A DNA stretch of 33,061 nt from Deltaproteobacteria bacterium. GTDB taxonomy: Bacteria > Myxococcota_A > UBA796. Shown here in pieces: positions 18,217-26,269 of this stretch; the stretch's first letter is position 1, and each line of letters opens with the position of its first letter. The stretch lies in the NCBI GenBank assembly GCA_002683315.1, contig NYTD01000071.1, positions 1 through 33,061 on the forward strand, written 5' to 3'. The position numbers and the translations under genes are program-made. Below the pieces are notes generated by a model that saw only the letters and a list, made by a program, of their open reading frames with translations, searched no databases and had not been told where the DNA came from.

Positions 18217-19315
18217 GTGTGCCATTGAATATGGGTTTCTTACGGGCACTTTTTAGGGCGATAAAACGAGCGCAGTCGTTGGTACTCAATATGTGTGCAT
18301 TCCATCCCAAATAATGAATTTTTAGTTGATCGGATAGATTCTTATAGAAGATGGCAAGGTCAGACCCGACTTCCAGTCTCTCTCCGTATGGTGGGTTGGC
18401 AATCAGCAGTCCTGGTGTTGTAATGGGAGGTGGGAGTTGAAAAAATGAACCTCTTTGTAGAGGGATATCAAGCTGGTGATACGCAAGGTTTTGTTTTGTA
18501 TATGAGATTGCTTGCGGATTAATATCTGCACCAAATAACAAGTCAGAGGGAAGTGGTTTTTGCAGGTCGTCTGCTTCCTCAATGAGTTTTTTCCATGGTT
18601 TGGGGTCATGTTGTTTCCATCGTTGAAAAGCCCAGTTGGTACGAGCGAGGTTTGGTGCTCGATTCATAACCATATGTGCAGCTTCAATAAGTAGAGTTCC
18701 ACTTCCACACATTGGATCATAGAAAGGTTTTCCTTCCTTGTAGTATTGTTTCCAATCACTGAGATGAAGCATCGCTGCGGCAAGAGTCTCTTTGAGAGGA
18801 GCATCCAAGACTTGTTTATTGGGAGAACGAAGATGCAGAGGATCTCCACATAGATCGATATTGATCGTTGCGACAGAGTTACGAAGGTGAACTTGTAGGC
18901 GTAGATCTGGGTTCTGCTTTTGGATGGACGGACGGATTCCTTGTGGGGTCCGAATTTGATCTACGATGGCATCTTTTACGCGTTGAGCTGCAAAGTTACT
19001 ATGTCTGATGGTTTTGGAATGTCCTACAAAGTCAATCCAGAGCGTTCCGTGTGGTGACAAATGCTCTTTCCAGTTTACTTCTTGGACTCCTTCATAGAGA
19101 TCGGTAGCATCTCTACATGGAAATCGATGAAGACGGAGCAGAATACGACTGGCGAGTCTAGACCACAAAGCAGCGCGCAGTCCGGATTTGTAATCGCCTC
19201 GAAATCGAACAGCACCTTGTTCAGCGACGACGTGTTGCAGACCGAGTTGTCGGAGCTCTTTTTGAAGAGCAGGCTCGAGCTCTCTGGATATAATGGCAGT
19301 GAAAATATGATTCAT
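18149..19315 (-). CDS. rlmL: THUMP-domain class I SAM methyltransferase, RlmL-like (23S rRNA m2G)
   Basis: N-terminal THUMP region, DPMCGSGTLLIEAA and LLIANPPYGERL motifs. Confidence 0.88.
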   Translation of the reverse strand: MNHIFTAIISRELEPALQKELRQLGLQHVVAEQGAVRFRGDYKSGLRAALWSRLASRILLRLHRFPCRDATDLYEGVQEVNWKEHLSPHGTLWIDFVGHSKTIRHSNFAAQRVKDAIVDQIRTPQGIRPSIQKQNPDLRLQVHLRNSVATINIDLCGDPLHLRSPNKQVLDAPLKETLAAAMLHLSDWKQYYKEGKPFYDPMCGSGTLLIEAAHMVMNRAPNLARTNWAFQRWKQHDPKPWKKLIEEADDLQKPLPSDLLFGADINPQAISYTKQNLAYHQLDIPLQRGSFFQLPPPITTPGLLIANPPYGERLEVGSDLAIFYKNLSDQLKIHYLGWNAHILSTNDCARFIALKSARKKPIFNGTLKCRLLHYPIRSAPPVRFRPNS

Positions 19316-19320
19316 GAAAT

Positions 19321-19794
19321 CTACAATGTGGTTAGTGTGTTGAACATAGAGGAATAATTGTTTTCGTCTCGAAGATCGAATTGAGAGAGATTTATCACGG
19401 TTCGTATGGTGAGGCTTTCATCAAAGATGAGTACATCTCGATATTGTACCTCCCATTCGTCCCACATAAGAACGCTTTCTTGATCTTGAAGCCAAGGGAT
19501 ATTTCTTTCTTCCGTTACTTGTTCATTGGCTATTTCGAATCCAACTTGGTTAATCCCAAGAATATAGATATCATATCCTTGTTCGAAAATTTCTTCTTGC
19601 ATGGTGTTGAGCTGGCCGAACTGGCTGCTGCAGTATCCTCAGGTGGCGTGACCAAAATACCAAGCAGAGACAGTATTTTCATAGTCTTGTAGGGAGAGAT
19701 CTTGTCCAAAAGAGGGTGAAGTCGTATTGGTATCGGGTATGGCAAGGGCAGGATCAAAAAACTGGTTGGTACATGAAATGAAAATAAGAATCAT
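19321..19794 (-). CDS. thioredoxin-fold lipoprotein, candidate selenoprotein (in-frame TGA at 19639-19641 read as Sec)
   Basis: Hand translation from ATG 19794: MILIFISCTNQFFDPALAIPDTNTTSPSFGQDLSLQDYENTVSAWYFGHAT(U)GYCSSQFGQLNTMQEEIFEQGYDIYILGINQVG...; single frame, one TGA at the UxxC position, ATGA overlap with the upstream gene. Confidence 0.88.
19608..19641 (-). promoter_or_regulatory. candidate bacterial SECIS element
   Basis: UGA + 16 nt, then loop AGUUC (G at position 2) closed by GCC/GGC; A/AC internal loop, AGC/GCU, then UG/CA with one bulge (C). Confidence 0.6.
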
Positions 19795-20561
19795 GAGGGC
19801 CTCTTTGGTGAAAATCTCTTGGTGGCTTTGGCAAGAGTTTGGAGTTCATTTTTGTATAGCTCTCCAGATATATTGCCTCTGGGGTTGATGATCAAACTTC
19901 CGGGGTTGTGTTTCATAATCGTATTGATGACTTCAAATCCATACATCTTTTTCCATAGTGTTCCTCTTGGGTCCCAGGATCTGATTGATTTATCATCTGT
20001 AAACACTGCAAAACAAGGAAGATTTGCAAGTTTTTCTACTTCTCTTGGTGACTCATCTTGGTTGATGGCGAGTAAAAAAGTTGCATTGATGAACATGCGA
20101 TAGACCTCTAAACGCAGATCGTGGGTGCGTTTTTGACTGAGAGCCCGCATCGTTTTTGTGAATTTCGGATTGGTTATCCCTGATAAAACATCAGTATACA
20201 GAGTAGAGGTACATTCCTCAAAAGATTCTTGATAAAGTTGTGGGAAGAGATTTGTTAATTCTGTAAATATTGTGTCTCGTTCTTCTGATGTGGAGATTTG
20301 GATGATTTTACCGATGGTTCTATCACCTCTTCTTTTGGTATATCCATATTGTTTTACGAGGTTTTCTTGTTCAAGACTTATCTTATTTTCTTTTGGTAGG
20401 TATGTATTTCCAGCGATTTCACAAAGAGCTTGATGAGGTCGGGCATAGCTTTGCAGCACCACCCATCCAATGACATTTTGAAAAACCAATCTTCCATGCG
20501 GGGTTTGTGCGAGTATTTCAAGCTGTGAATATATATATTGGGTCATAATTTTTCCGGACAT
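19791..20561 (-). CDS. SseB-like domain protein
   Basis: C-terminal LPCFAVFTDDKSIRSWDP...YGFEVINTIMKHNPGSLIINPRGNISGELYKNEL resembles SseB N-terminal domain. ATG at 20561 or 20546. Confidence 0.6.
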   Translation of the reverse strand: MSGKIMTQYIYSQLEILAQTPHGRLVFQNVIGWVVLQSYARPHQALCEIAGNTYLPKENKISLEQENLVKQYGYTKRRGDRTIGKIIQISTSEERDTIFTELTNLFPQLYQESFEECTSTLYTDVLSGITNPKFTKTMRALSQKRTHDLRLEVYRMFINATFLLAINQDESPREVEKLANLPCFAVFTDDKSIRSWDPRGTLWKKMYGFEVINTIMKHNPGSLIINPRGNISGELYKNELQTLAKATKRFSPKRPS

Positions 20562-20646
20562 TTTTTGGTTCGGTCAAAAAAAGACCTTATCAATTGGGAA
20601 CAACTCTTGTAATTCTAAAATTGAATCGTCTTTTTTGGAGTATTTG

Positions 20647-21651
20647 ATGAGTGTGTCATCTTTCTATCCTTTATTTCGCAAAACCAAATTGGGTTTGGGT
20701 GTTTCTCATCCAGATATTTTCATGACTTGGGTTGGTGGTATAGATTTTTCATACCGCTTATCAAGAAAGAAAAAGAGTATTACACTAAGTTTGGCGACAT
20801 ATTTACCTATATTTCAGCACTTGTCCTCCATCCTTTCTCATCAACATATTGATGTATATTCTGTAGAAGATCTTCCAAGTTCCACCAAGTTGGCTTTGAG
20901 TAGCGGGGGGACAGTTTTTTGCAAAACAATACGTAAGGATGGGAGTGAGATCTTTCATGTCAATGATGTTCACAAAGATGCGATAATATTAAATGGAAGA
21001 ACTCATACGATTCAAGAATTGATGTGCTCATGGGATCTTTTTCAGTTGCATGTTTTGGAGAACCCACATGAGTATACATGTAAGGAAATCACAAGGCGTG
21101 CATTGATTCAATTTGTTCATTCTTTTTCAAGTGCATTACACAATCTAGATCGTTGGTCTTTGCTATTGAGAAGAGCATCCATGAGAAATTCTTGGAAAGA
21201 TCTTCTCAATACAAAGAAAGGGTATTTTATCCTTGCAATACAGACATATCAACAGTGCTCCCTTTCTGCTCGTGTACACAGAGAGCAATTTGTCAGCAGC
21301 TTGAGTCATTCCGCATTGTGGCTTTCTATTCCAGAACTTGCGCAAGCCGCTCGCTTCTTTCAGAAGTCTTCGCAACAATGGCAAAGAATTGGAGAGGTTT
21401 TGATTTCACTTGAAGACCCTGCTCTTCAAGAAGCGATGTTGAAAATTCGATTGCAAACTTGGAATCACACTGATGAGCAGCGTTTGTGTGATCAGTTTGA
21501 GCAATCACGTATTTCAATCGATTTGCCTTTTCGATTGGAAGTTCTACAAGCTACATTGACTAGAATTATCGATTTGGAAGCGAAAGGAGTCGAAGCCATC
21601 GTGAAAGGAACTGGATTGTACGAAGAACCTCTTCAAAGTCACTACGCTTAA
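20647..21651 (+). CDS. hypothetical protein
   Basis: MSVSSFYPLFRKTKLGLGVSHPDIFMTWVGG...; ~334 aa open frame, good coding character, no family recognised. TTGGAGTATTTG precedes ATG 20647. Confidence 0.7.
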   Translation: MSVSSFYPLFRKTKLGLGVSHPDIFMTWVGGIDFSYRLSRKKKSITLSLATYLPIFQHLSSILSHQHIDVYSVEDLPSSTKLALSSGGTVFCKTIRKDGSEIFHVNDVHKDAIILNGRTHTIQELMCSWDLFQLHVLENPHEYTCKEITRRALIQFVHSFSSALHNLDRWSLLLRRASMRNSWKDLLNTKKGYFILAIQTYQQCSLSARVHREQFVSSLSHSALWLSIPELAQAARFFQKSSQQWQRIGEVLISLEDPALQEAMLKIRLQTWNHTDEQRLCDQFEQSRISIDLPFRLEVLQATLTRIIDLEAKGVEAIVKGTGLYEEPLQSHYA

Positions 21652-21665
21652 TCGTAGTCCTTGAA
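21632..21665. terminator. possible hairpin at convergent gene junction
   Basis: TTCAA-aGtc-ACTACG-CTTAAT-CGTAGT-cc-TTGAA; stop codon TAA in the loop. No T-tract, so weak. Confidence 0.35.
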
Positions 21666-21666
21666 A

Positions 21667-22815
21667 TCAAAGATACTGTCCTAAAACAGTACCAAGTAGG
21701 ACTGCAGCAAAAAAGAGTACAGATATAAGTCCAATGGTGATGGGAACTGATATATAAGGATTCCAATCCAGAAAGTGCATGTACCGATGTAGATTCTTCT
21801 TAATAAGGGTTCTTGTACAGATGGTACAGATTTCCCCATCTTGTATATTTTCGAGGGCATGAAGCATTTCTTTTGCATTTTGATACCTCATGTGGACATC
21901 CTTTTGTAGTCCAGTGTGAATAATCATTCGAAATTCAGATGGAACAAATGATCCATTGGATGGATGCAAGATTAAATCTACTCTTCCAGGCTCCCATATT
22001 GGTATTTGTTCGACATATGCCATAGCCGTTCTTAGTTTTGGACCATAGTATGTAAGCGATAACATTTCGTAAAAAGTAGCACACAGAGAGTATAAGTCGC
22101 TTCTTCCATCTATTCGACCGCAGTCACATTGTTCGGGGGACATGTATTTTGGAGTTCCACATAAGTCTCCTTCTCCATTGGATTCATTAAGGTCAAGAGC
22201 GATGCCCAAATCCATAAGATAAGCGTGTCCATTATGGTCTACAAGAATGTTTTCGGGCTTTATATCACGATGCACAATCCTGTTTTCATGTAGGTCGCAA
22301 AGTGTGCGTAAGAGTTGAACCATGAGTTCCATGCGCTTGATAAATGGGAATCGTTTGTGTGTCTCTTTGTTTTTATCGATTAGTTCTTGAATTATCTGCT
22401 TGAGTGTTTTCCCCTCAACATACTTCATTGTAAAATATGAGTTGCCATCTTTTTGACCCGCATCGTAGATGGTGGGTATGCCAGGATGGTCTAATCTTCC
22501 CGCTCGATTGATTTCGGATTGACAAAGCCATGCACCTTCCATCCCTGTTGTTTTAAATTCCTTCAATGCGACAACTCTGCCTATTTTTTGATCTTTGGCC
22601 TTCCAAACTTTTCCGTATGCTCCTTCCCCTAAAGGTTCTTCAAAATTGTATCGGTCTTCCTTTCTATTGAAATCCAAATCTTGAACATTGAGTTCTTCTG
22701 GTACTGGCATACTGCTTTTAGAAGAGAATGTTTCTTCAATAGGAAACTCATGTAGGCTTAGTGAGAATTCTTCGGACAATGTATGCATACTTAGTTTTGT
22801 ATTTTTTTGTTCCAT
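21667..22815 (-). CDS. membrane-anchored Ser/Thr protein kinase (Hanks type)
   Basis: GEGAYGKVWKAKD, VVALKEF, HRDIKPENIL, MDLGIAL, GTPKYMSPEQ; C-terminal TM segment. Confidence 0.93.
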   Translation of the reverse strand: MEQKNTKLSMHTLSEEFSLSLHEFPIEETFSSKSSMPVPEELNVQDLDFNRKEDRYNFEEPLGEGAYGKVWKAKDQKIGRVVALKEFKTTGMEGAWLCQSEINRAGRLDHPGIPTIYDAGQKDGNSYFTMKYVEGKTLKQIIQELIDKNKETHKRFPFIKRMELMVQLLRTLCDLHENRIVHRDIKPENILVDHNGHAYLMDLGIALDLNESNGEGDLCGTPKYMSPEQCDCGRIDGRSDLYSLCATFYEMLSLTYYGPKLRTAMAYVEQIPIWEPGRVDLILHPSNGSFVPSEFRMIIHTGLQKDVHMRYQNAKEMLHALENIQDGEICTICTRTLIKKNLHRYMHFLDWNPYISVPITIGLISVLFFAAVLLGTVLGQYL

Positions 22816-25277
22816 CTTTCTTTTGTCTCGATGCTCGCGGAATTTATTAATTGTTGAAATATTGTATGATCAACGAGGACAGCATGCAAAGCAAGATCTT
22901 CTTGTGCTTTTTTGAGAAGCTGTTCCGCAGTGTTTTCTTTTATGGTTGTTTGATGTTCAAGATTGTTTAGAGCTTGTGTAAAACCCTGAATTTTTGGATC
23001 GATTTTTGAGGGAGGTATATAGGAGTCTTGCCATCCAGATTCAAATTTTTCTCGTAGTGAAATGATATCTTGTTCAAGAGTTGCATCTGAACATTGTGTA
23101 CACCATTCATAAAAAGATTTCGCTCTTGGGTTTGAGAGGTCTTTTTTGAGAGGCTTGTCGGTTCCTCGTATTTTTCGAACACGGTCTTTTAGGCTACGCA
23201 TTGACTTCCAAAACCGATAGTATTCCAGCTTGATTTTGACCATATACTGGTTTGCATCTTGGATCACAAAGCCTTCAATATTGTTTCCTTTGTATGTATA
23301 GTTGTAGGACTCTGTTTGTTTGTACCATTTTGCAAACTGTCTCCAATGCTGGAAATGATATGCTTTATCTTTGACTTGAAGAGAGAGTTTCTTTGCAAGA
23401 CTTATCAGCTTTTTGTGGTCCAAGTTTTCAAAGGTCATGGATCGTCTGATGATATCAAGTAAGACGATATGTGCAGTGTCGTAGGATATGATGTGCGGGT
23501 CAAACTCCGGATCAATGACTTCAAATACCATTGAGGAGTGAGTTTCTTTGAGGTACTGAAGAATGTATTCTTTCGCCGTATTGGTGAGGCTTTGTTCAAA
23601 TATTCGTCGAAAGCATTCAGCAAAGGGGCCTTCTGGTGTGGATTTTGACGCAAAAAATAGTGCATCTTTTTCTGTGTCATAGCCTAATATTCCCAAAAAT
23701 CCATTTTCCTTTGCAAATACCTGAATGGGGAATTGAAGTGTATTCTCAAGAGCTTCTAGCCGTGTATTTTGTCTCTCTCCAATATTAAAAAACTTATCGT
23801 ATGATCGCGCTACGATCTCTTGTGTTTTTTGATGAATAAACAGTCCTCTCGCTCGAATAGATAGCTCGTCCCATTTTGAATTCAGGAATGCATCTCGAGA
23901 GAAGTTGTATGCGTGAATGTTGGGATGTAGCTGTGAATTCTTGATGTTAATGTAGGGATGGTTTTCAAGTTTTGTTCGTATTTGCTCTGTGACCTTGGCA
24001 TGGCTATTTGATACCCACTGTGCTTCGACAAGTTTTTTTATTCTTCCATCCCCAAGAGCAAATAACTGCGAGAAAGACCGAAATAGGGGATTGGACACAT
24101 AGATAGGCGTAAAACCAGATTCTTCCAAAACGAGTATTCTCAATGCACCACCAAATTCGACTCTTCCCTCCAGGTTGAAGCTTCTAGGGTAGGAGTCGAT
24201 ATCAAGTAAAGAAGAGTTGCGATGTCCATGAATCTGAAACCAGCCTTGTGGGGCTATTTCTGAAAAGATTTTATCTATGTTGGCTCCATAATCTCCAACC
24301 CCATTATGGGCGGTTTTGGCAGCTAATTTATGTAAGTCTTCAGGTGCTGTACTGAGTCCCGCATGGGTGACAACAACATATTTTTCTTGATAGTGATATA
24401 CAAATAGATCATCGATTTTGGAGATGAAATCATGAAGATCAGAAGGAGCTATATTGGCTTCTTCCCATTGTGGAATCGTTCTTTTTATAACTTCTCCGCT
24501 TCGGATTTCTGTACCAAGGCTCCAATTTTCAATATGAACTTCGTGATTTCCATAGAGAACACGAACATTAGGAAGCTCTATGAGTTTCATCATCAAGGAG
24601 AGTGACCTGCCATTCTCCGAACCCCGATCACAGATGTCACCGATAAAGATAAAAAACTCATCTTTTGGCAGAGTCTTAGGAAGGTATGAAGCCAAAGCCG
24701 TATAACATCCTTGGATATCACCGATATGATGTATTTTTTTATACATAGAAAGATCGATGGGTTCGATTTTGAGCCAATTCTGAATCTTTTCCATATATTG
24801 GTTCTGATCATCCCAATGAAAGACAGTCCAGTTTTTGGGTGGAGCAGAGGAAGCGCATCGGTCGTATAGTCGTTGTACTGCTTCTTTTGGTACGATTTGA
24901 TGAACGGGTCTTTGTTTATTTTGTCGATGAACTTGATCGATGGGCATTTGCGAAAAATCAATACATCCGATTCGGTATCGGTATTTTTGAGCGAGTTTGT
25001 TGTAGTTTCTCATCTCTTTCGCTTGCGTATGTGTAGCATCTACAACAATCAATTCTCCTTGTTGCATACGCATGTCAAGGATTCGAAAAAAATCCTCCCA
25101 TACTTTTTTATCGTTATGGGCAGAGATTACAAAATAGCCTTCTTTTCCAAGTCGTGGAGAAGAATACAAGAGTCGTATTGCGTCAGAAGATAGAGTATGC
25201 TGATCCAAACCTAATTTTTTAATTGTTGTAGATTTTCCCGTTCCAGGAGCCCCTCTCATAACGATGAGTGTACGCAT
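22791..25277 (-). CDS. kinase-metallophosphatase-RNA ligase fusion (RNA end-healing and sealing)
   Basis: Walker A RGAPGTGKST; calcineurin-like GDIQGCY, GDICDRGSENG, YGNHEVH, THAGLS, HGHRN; ligase motifs ARSYDKFFNIGE, FAKENGFLG (KxxG), FEVI, IEGFVI, MVKIKLEYY. Confidence 0.88.
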   Translation of the reverse strand: MRTLIVMRGAPGTGKSTTIKKLGLDQHTLSSDAIRLLYSSPRLGKEGYFVISAHNDKKVWEDFFRILDMRMQQGELIVVDATHTQAKEMRNYNKLAQKYRYRIGCIDFSQMPIDQVHRQNKQRPVHQIVPKEAVQRLYDRCASSAPPKNWTVFHWDDQNQYMEKIQNWLKIEPIDLSMYKKIHHIGDIQGCYTALASYLPKTLPKDEFFIFIGDICDRGSENGRSLSLMMKLIELPNVRVLYGNHEVHIENWSLGTEIRSGEVIKRTIPQWEEANIAPSDLHDFISKIDDLFVYHYQEKYVVVTHAGLSTAPEDLHKLAAKTAHNGVGDYGANIDKIFSEIAPQGWFQIHGHRNSSLLDIDSYPRSFNLEGRVEFGGALRILVLEESGFTPIYVSNPLFRSFSQLFALGDGRIKKLVEAQWVSNSHAKVTEQIRTKLENHPYINIKNSQLHPNIHAYNFSRDAFLNSKWDELSIRARGLFIHQKTQEIVARSYDKFFNIGERQNTRLEALENTLQFPIQVFAKENGFLGILGYDTEKDALFFASKSTPEGPFAECFRRIFEQSLTNTAKEYILQYLKETHSSMVFEVIDPEFDPHIISYDTAHIVLLDIIRRSMTFENLDHKKLISLAKKLSLQVKDKAYHFQHWRQFAKWYKQTESYNYTYKGNNIEGFVIQDANQYMVKIKLEYYRFWKSMRSLKDRVRKIRGTDKPLKKDLSNPRAKSFYEWCTQCSDATLEQDIISLREKFESGWQDSYIPPSKIDPKIQGFTQALNNLEHQTTIKENTAEQLLKKAQEDLALHAVLVDHTIFQQLINSASIETKERWNKKIQN

Positions 25278-25381
25278 AGCATTTTCCGAGTGAGTGTCAC
25301 ATGATTGTTTTTATTATAGACGTAGATTTTGATTAAAAGGGACATTTTATACACATACGTTTTTTTGGTTGGAGAATCTGG

Positions 25382-26260
25382 ATGGATGATTTTTTATTTA
25401 TGACGCATCATGCTGGAGGAAGTTCAGATCTAATGCTTCTCAATCCAGACCATCCCGGATTTCTTGATCAAGCGTATCGCAAAAGAAGAGATGCAATAGC
25501 ACAACTCGCTCTGTCTTATCGTTCAGGTCAAGCTATTCCACAAGTGGATTACTCCTCTGAGGAGCATATGGTATGGAAGAAGATAACAGAACGTCTTGCT
25601 CCTTTACATCAAGAGCATGCGTGTTCTGAAATCCTTGAGCTTCAAGAAGTACTTTCCTTTTCCTTTGAAAATCTTCCGCAACTGTGTGATGTAAATAAAA
25701 AATTAGAGAGGATGGCTGGATTTCGTATGGAGCCTGTTGCAGGACTTGTATCTGCTCGTACATTTTTATATTACCTTGGAAGACGAGTATTCTTATCAAC
25801 TCAGTATATTCGTCACTATTCAAGGCCGTTCTATACTCCAGAGCCAGATATCGTACATGAGCTTATTGGGCACGCTGCAACACTTACTCATCCTGGTATT
25901 GCTGAGGTCAACCGCCTATTGGGTAAGGCGGTATCCATAGCCTCTGATGTCGAATTAGAGAAAATAGCTCGTGTGTACTGGTATACGCTTGAGTTTGGAC
26001 TGGTTGAGGAAAGAGGAACGATTAAGGCATTAGGAGCTGGACTATTGTCTTCCATTGGAGAGATTCAAAGCTGTATGTCCATGCCGCTTCGTGACTGGGA
26101 TCTTCGTGCCATGATGGAAGAAGAATTTGATCCCACCAAACCACAAACTTGCTATTATGTGGCTCCTTCTTTTACCCGCCTTCTTACAGATATGAGCTGT
26201 TGGTTACGTCTTGGAGAGTGGCGAGAACAAAAATCAATATATTCTATTTCTAAATCGTGA
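25382..26260 (+). CDS. phhA: phenylalanine 4-hydroxylase / aromatic amino acid hydroxylase
   Basis: FLYYLGRRVFLSTQYIRH, EPDIVHELIGHA iron-binding motif, VYWYTLEFGLVEERG. Confidence 0.92.
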   Translation: MDDFLFMTHHAGGSSDLMLLNPDHPGFLDQAYRKRRDAIAQLALSYRSGQAIPQVDYSSEEHMVWKKITERLAPLHQEHACSEILELQEVLSFSFENLPQLCDVNKKLERMAGFRMEPVAGLVSARTFLYYLGRRVFLSTQYIRHYSRPFYTPEPDIVHELIGHAATLTHPGIAEVNRLLGKAVSIASDVELEKIARVYWYTLEFGLVEERGTIKALGAGLLSSIGEIQSCMSMPLRDWDLRAMMEEEFDPTKPQTCYYVAPSFTRLLTDMSCWLRLGEWREQKSIYSISKS

Positions 26261-26269
26261 GAGTGTGAG

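Noticed and set aside
19530-19757. 75-aa minus-strand ORF overlapping the selenoprotein
   Set aside because: Different frame, low-complexity composition; the UGA readthrough frame carries the thioredoxin-like sequence.
19321-19794. Pseudogene with nonsense mutation
   Set aside because: TGA sits exactly at a redox Cys position, the frame is otherwise intact, and a SECIS-like hairpin follows. It remains the main alternative until sel genes are checked.
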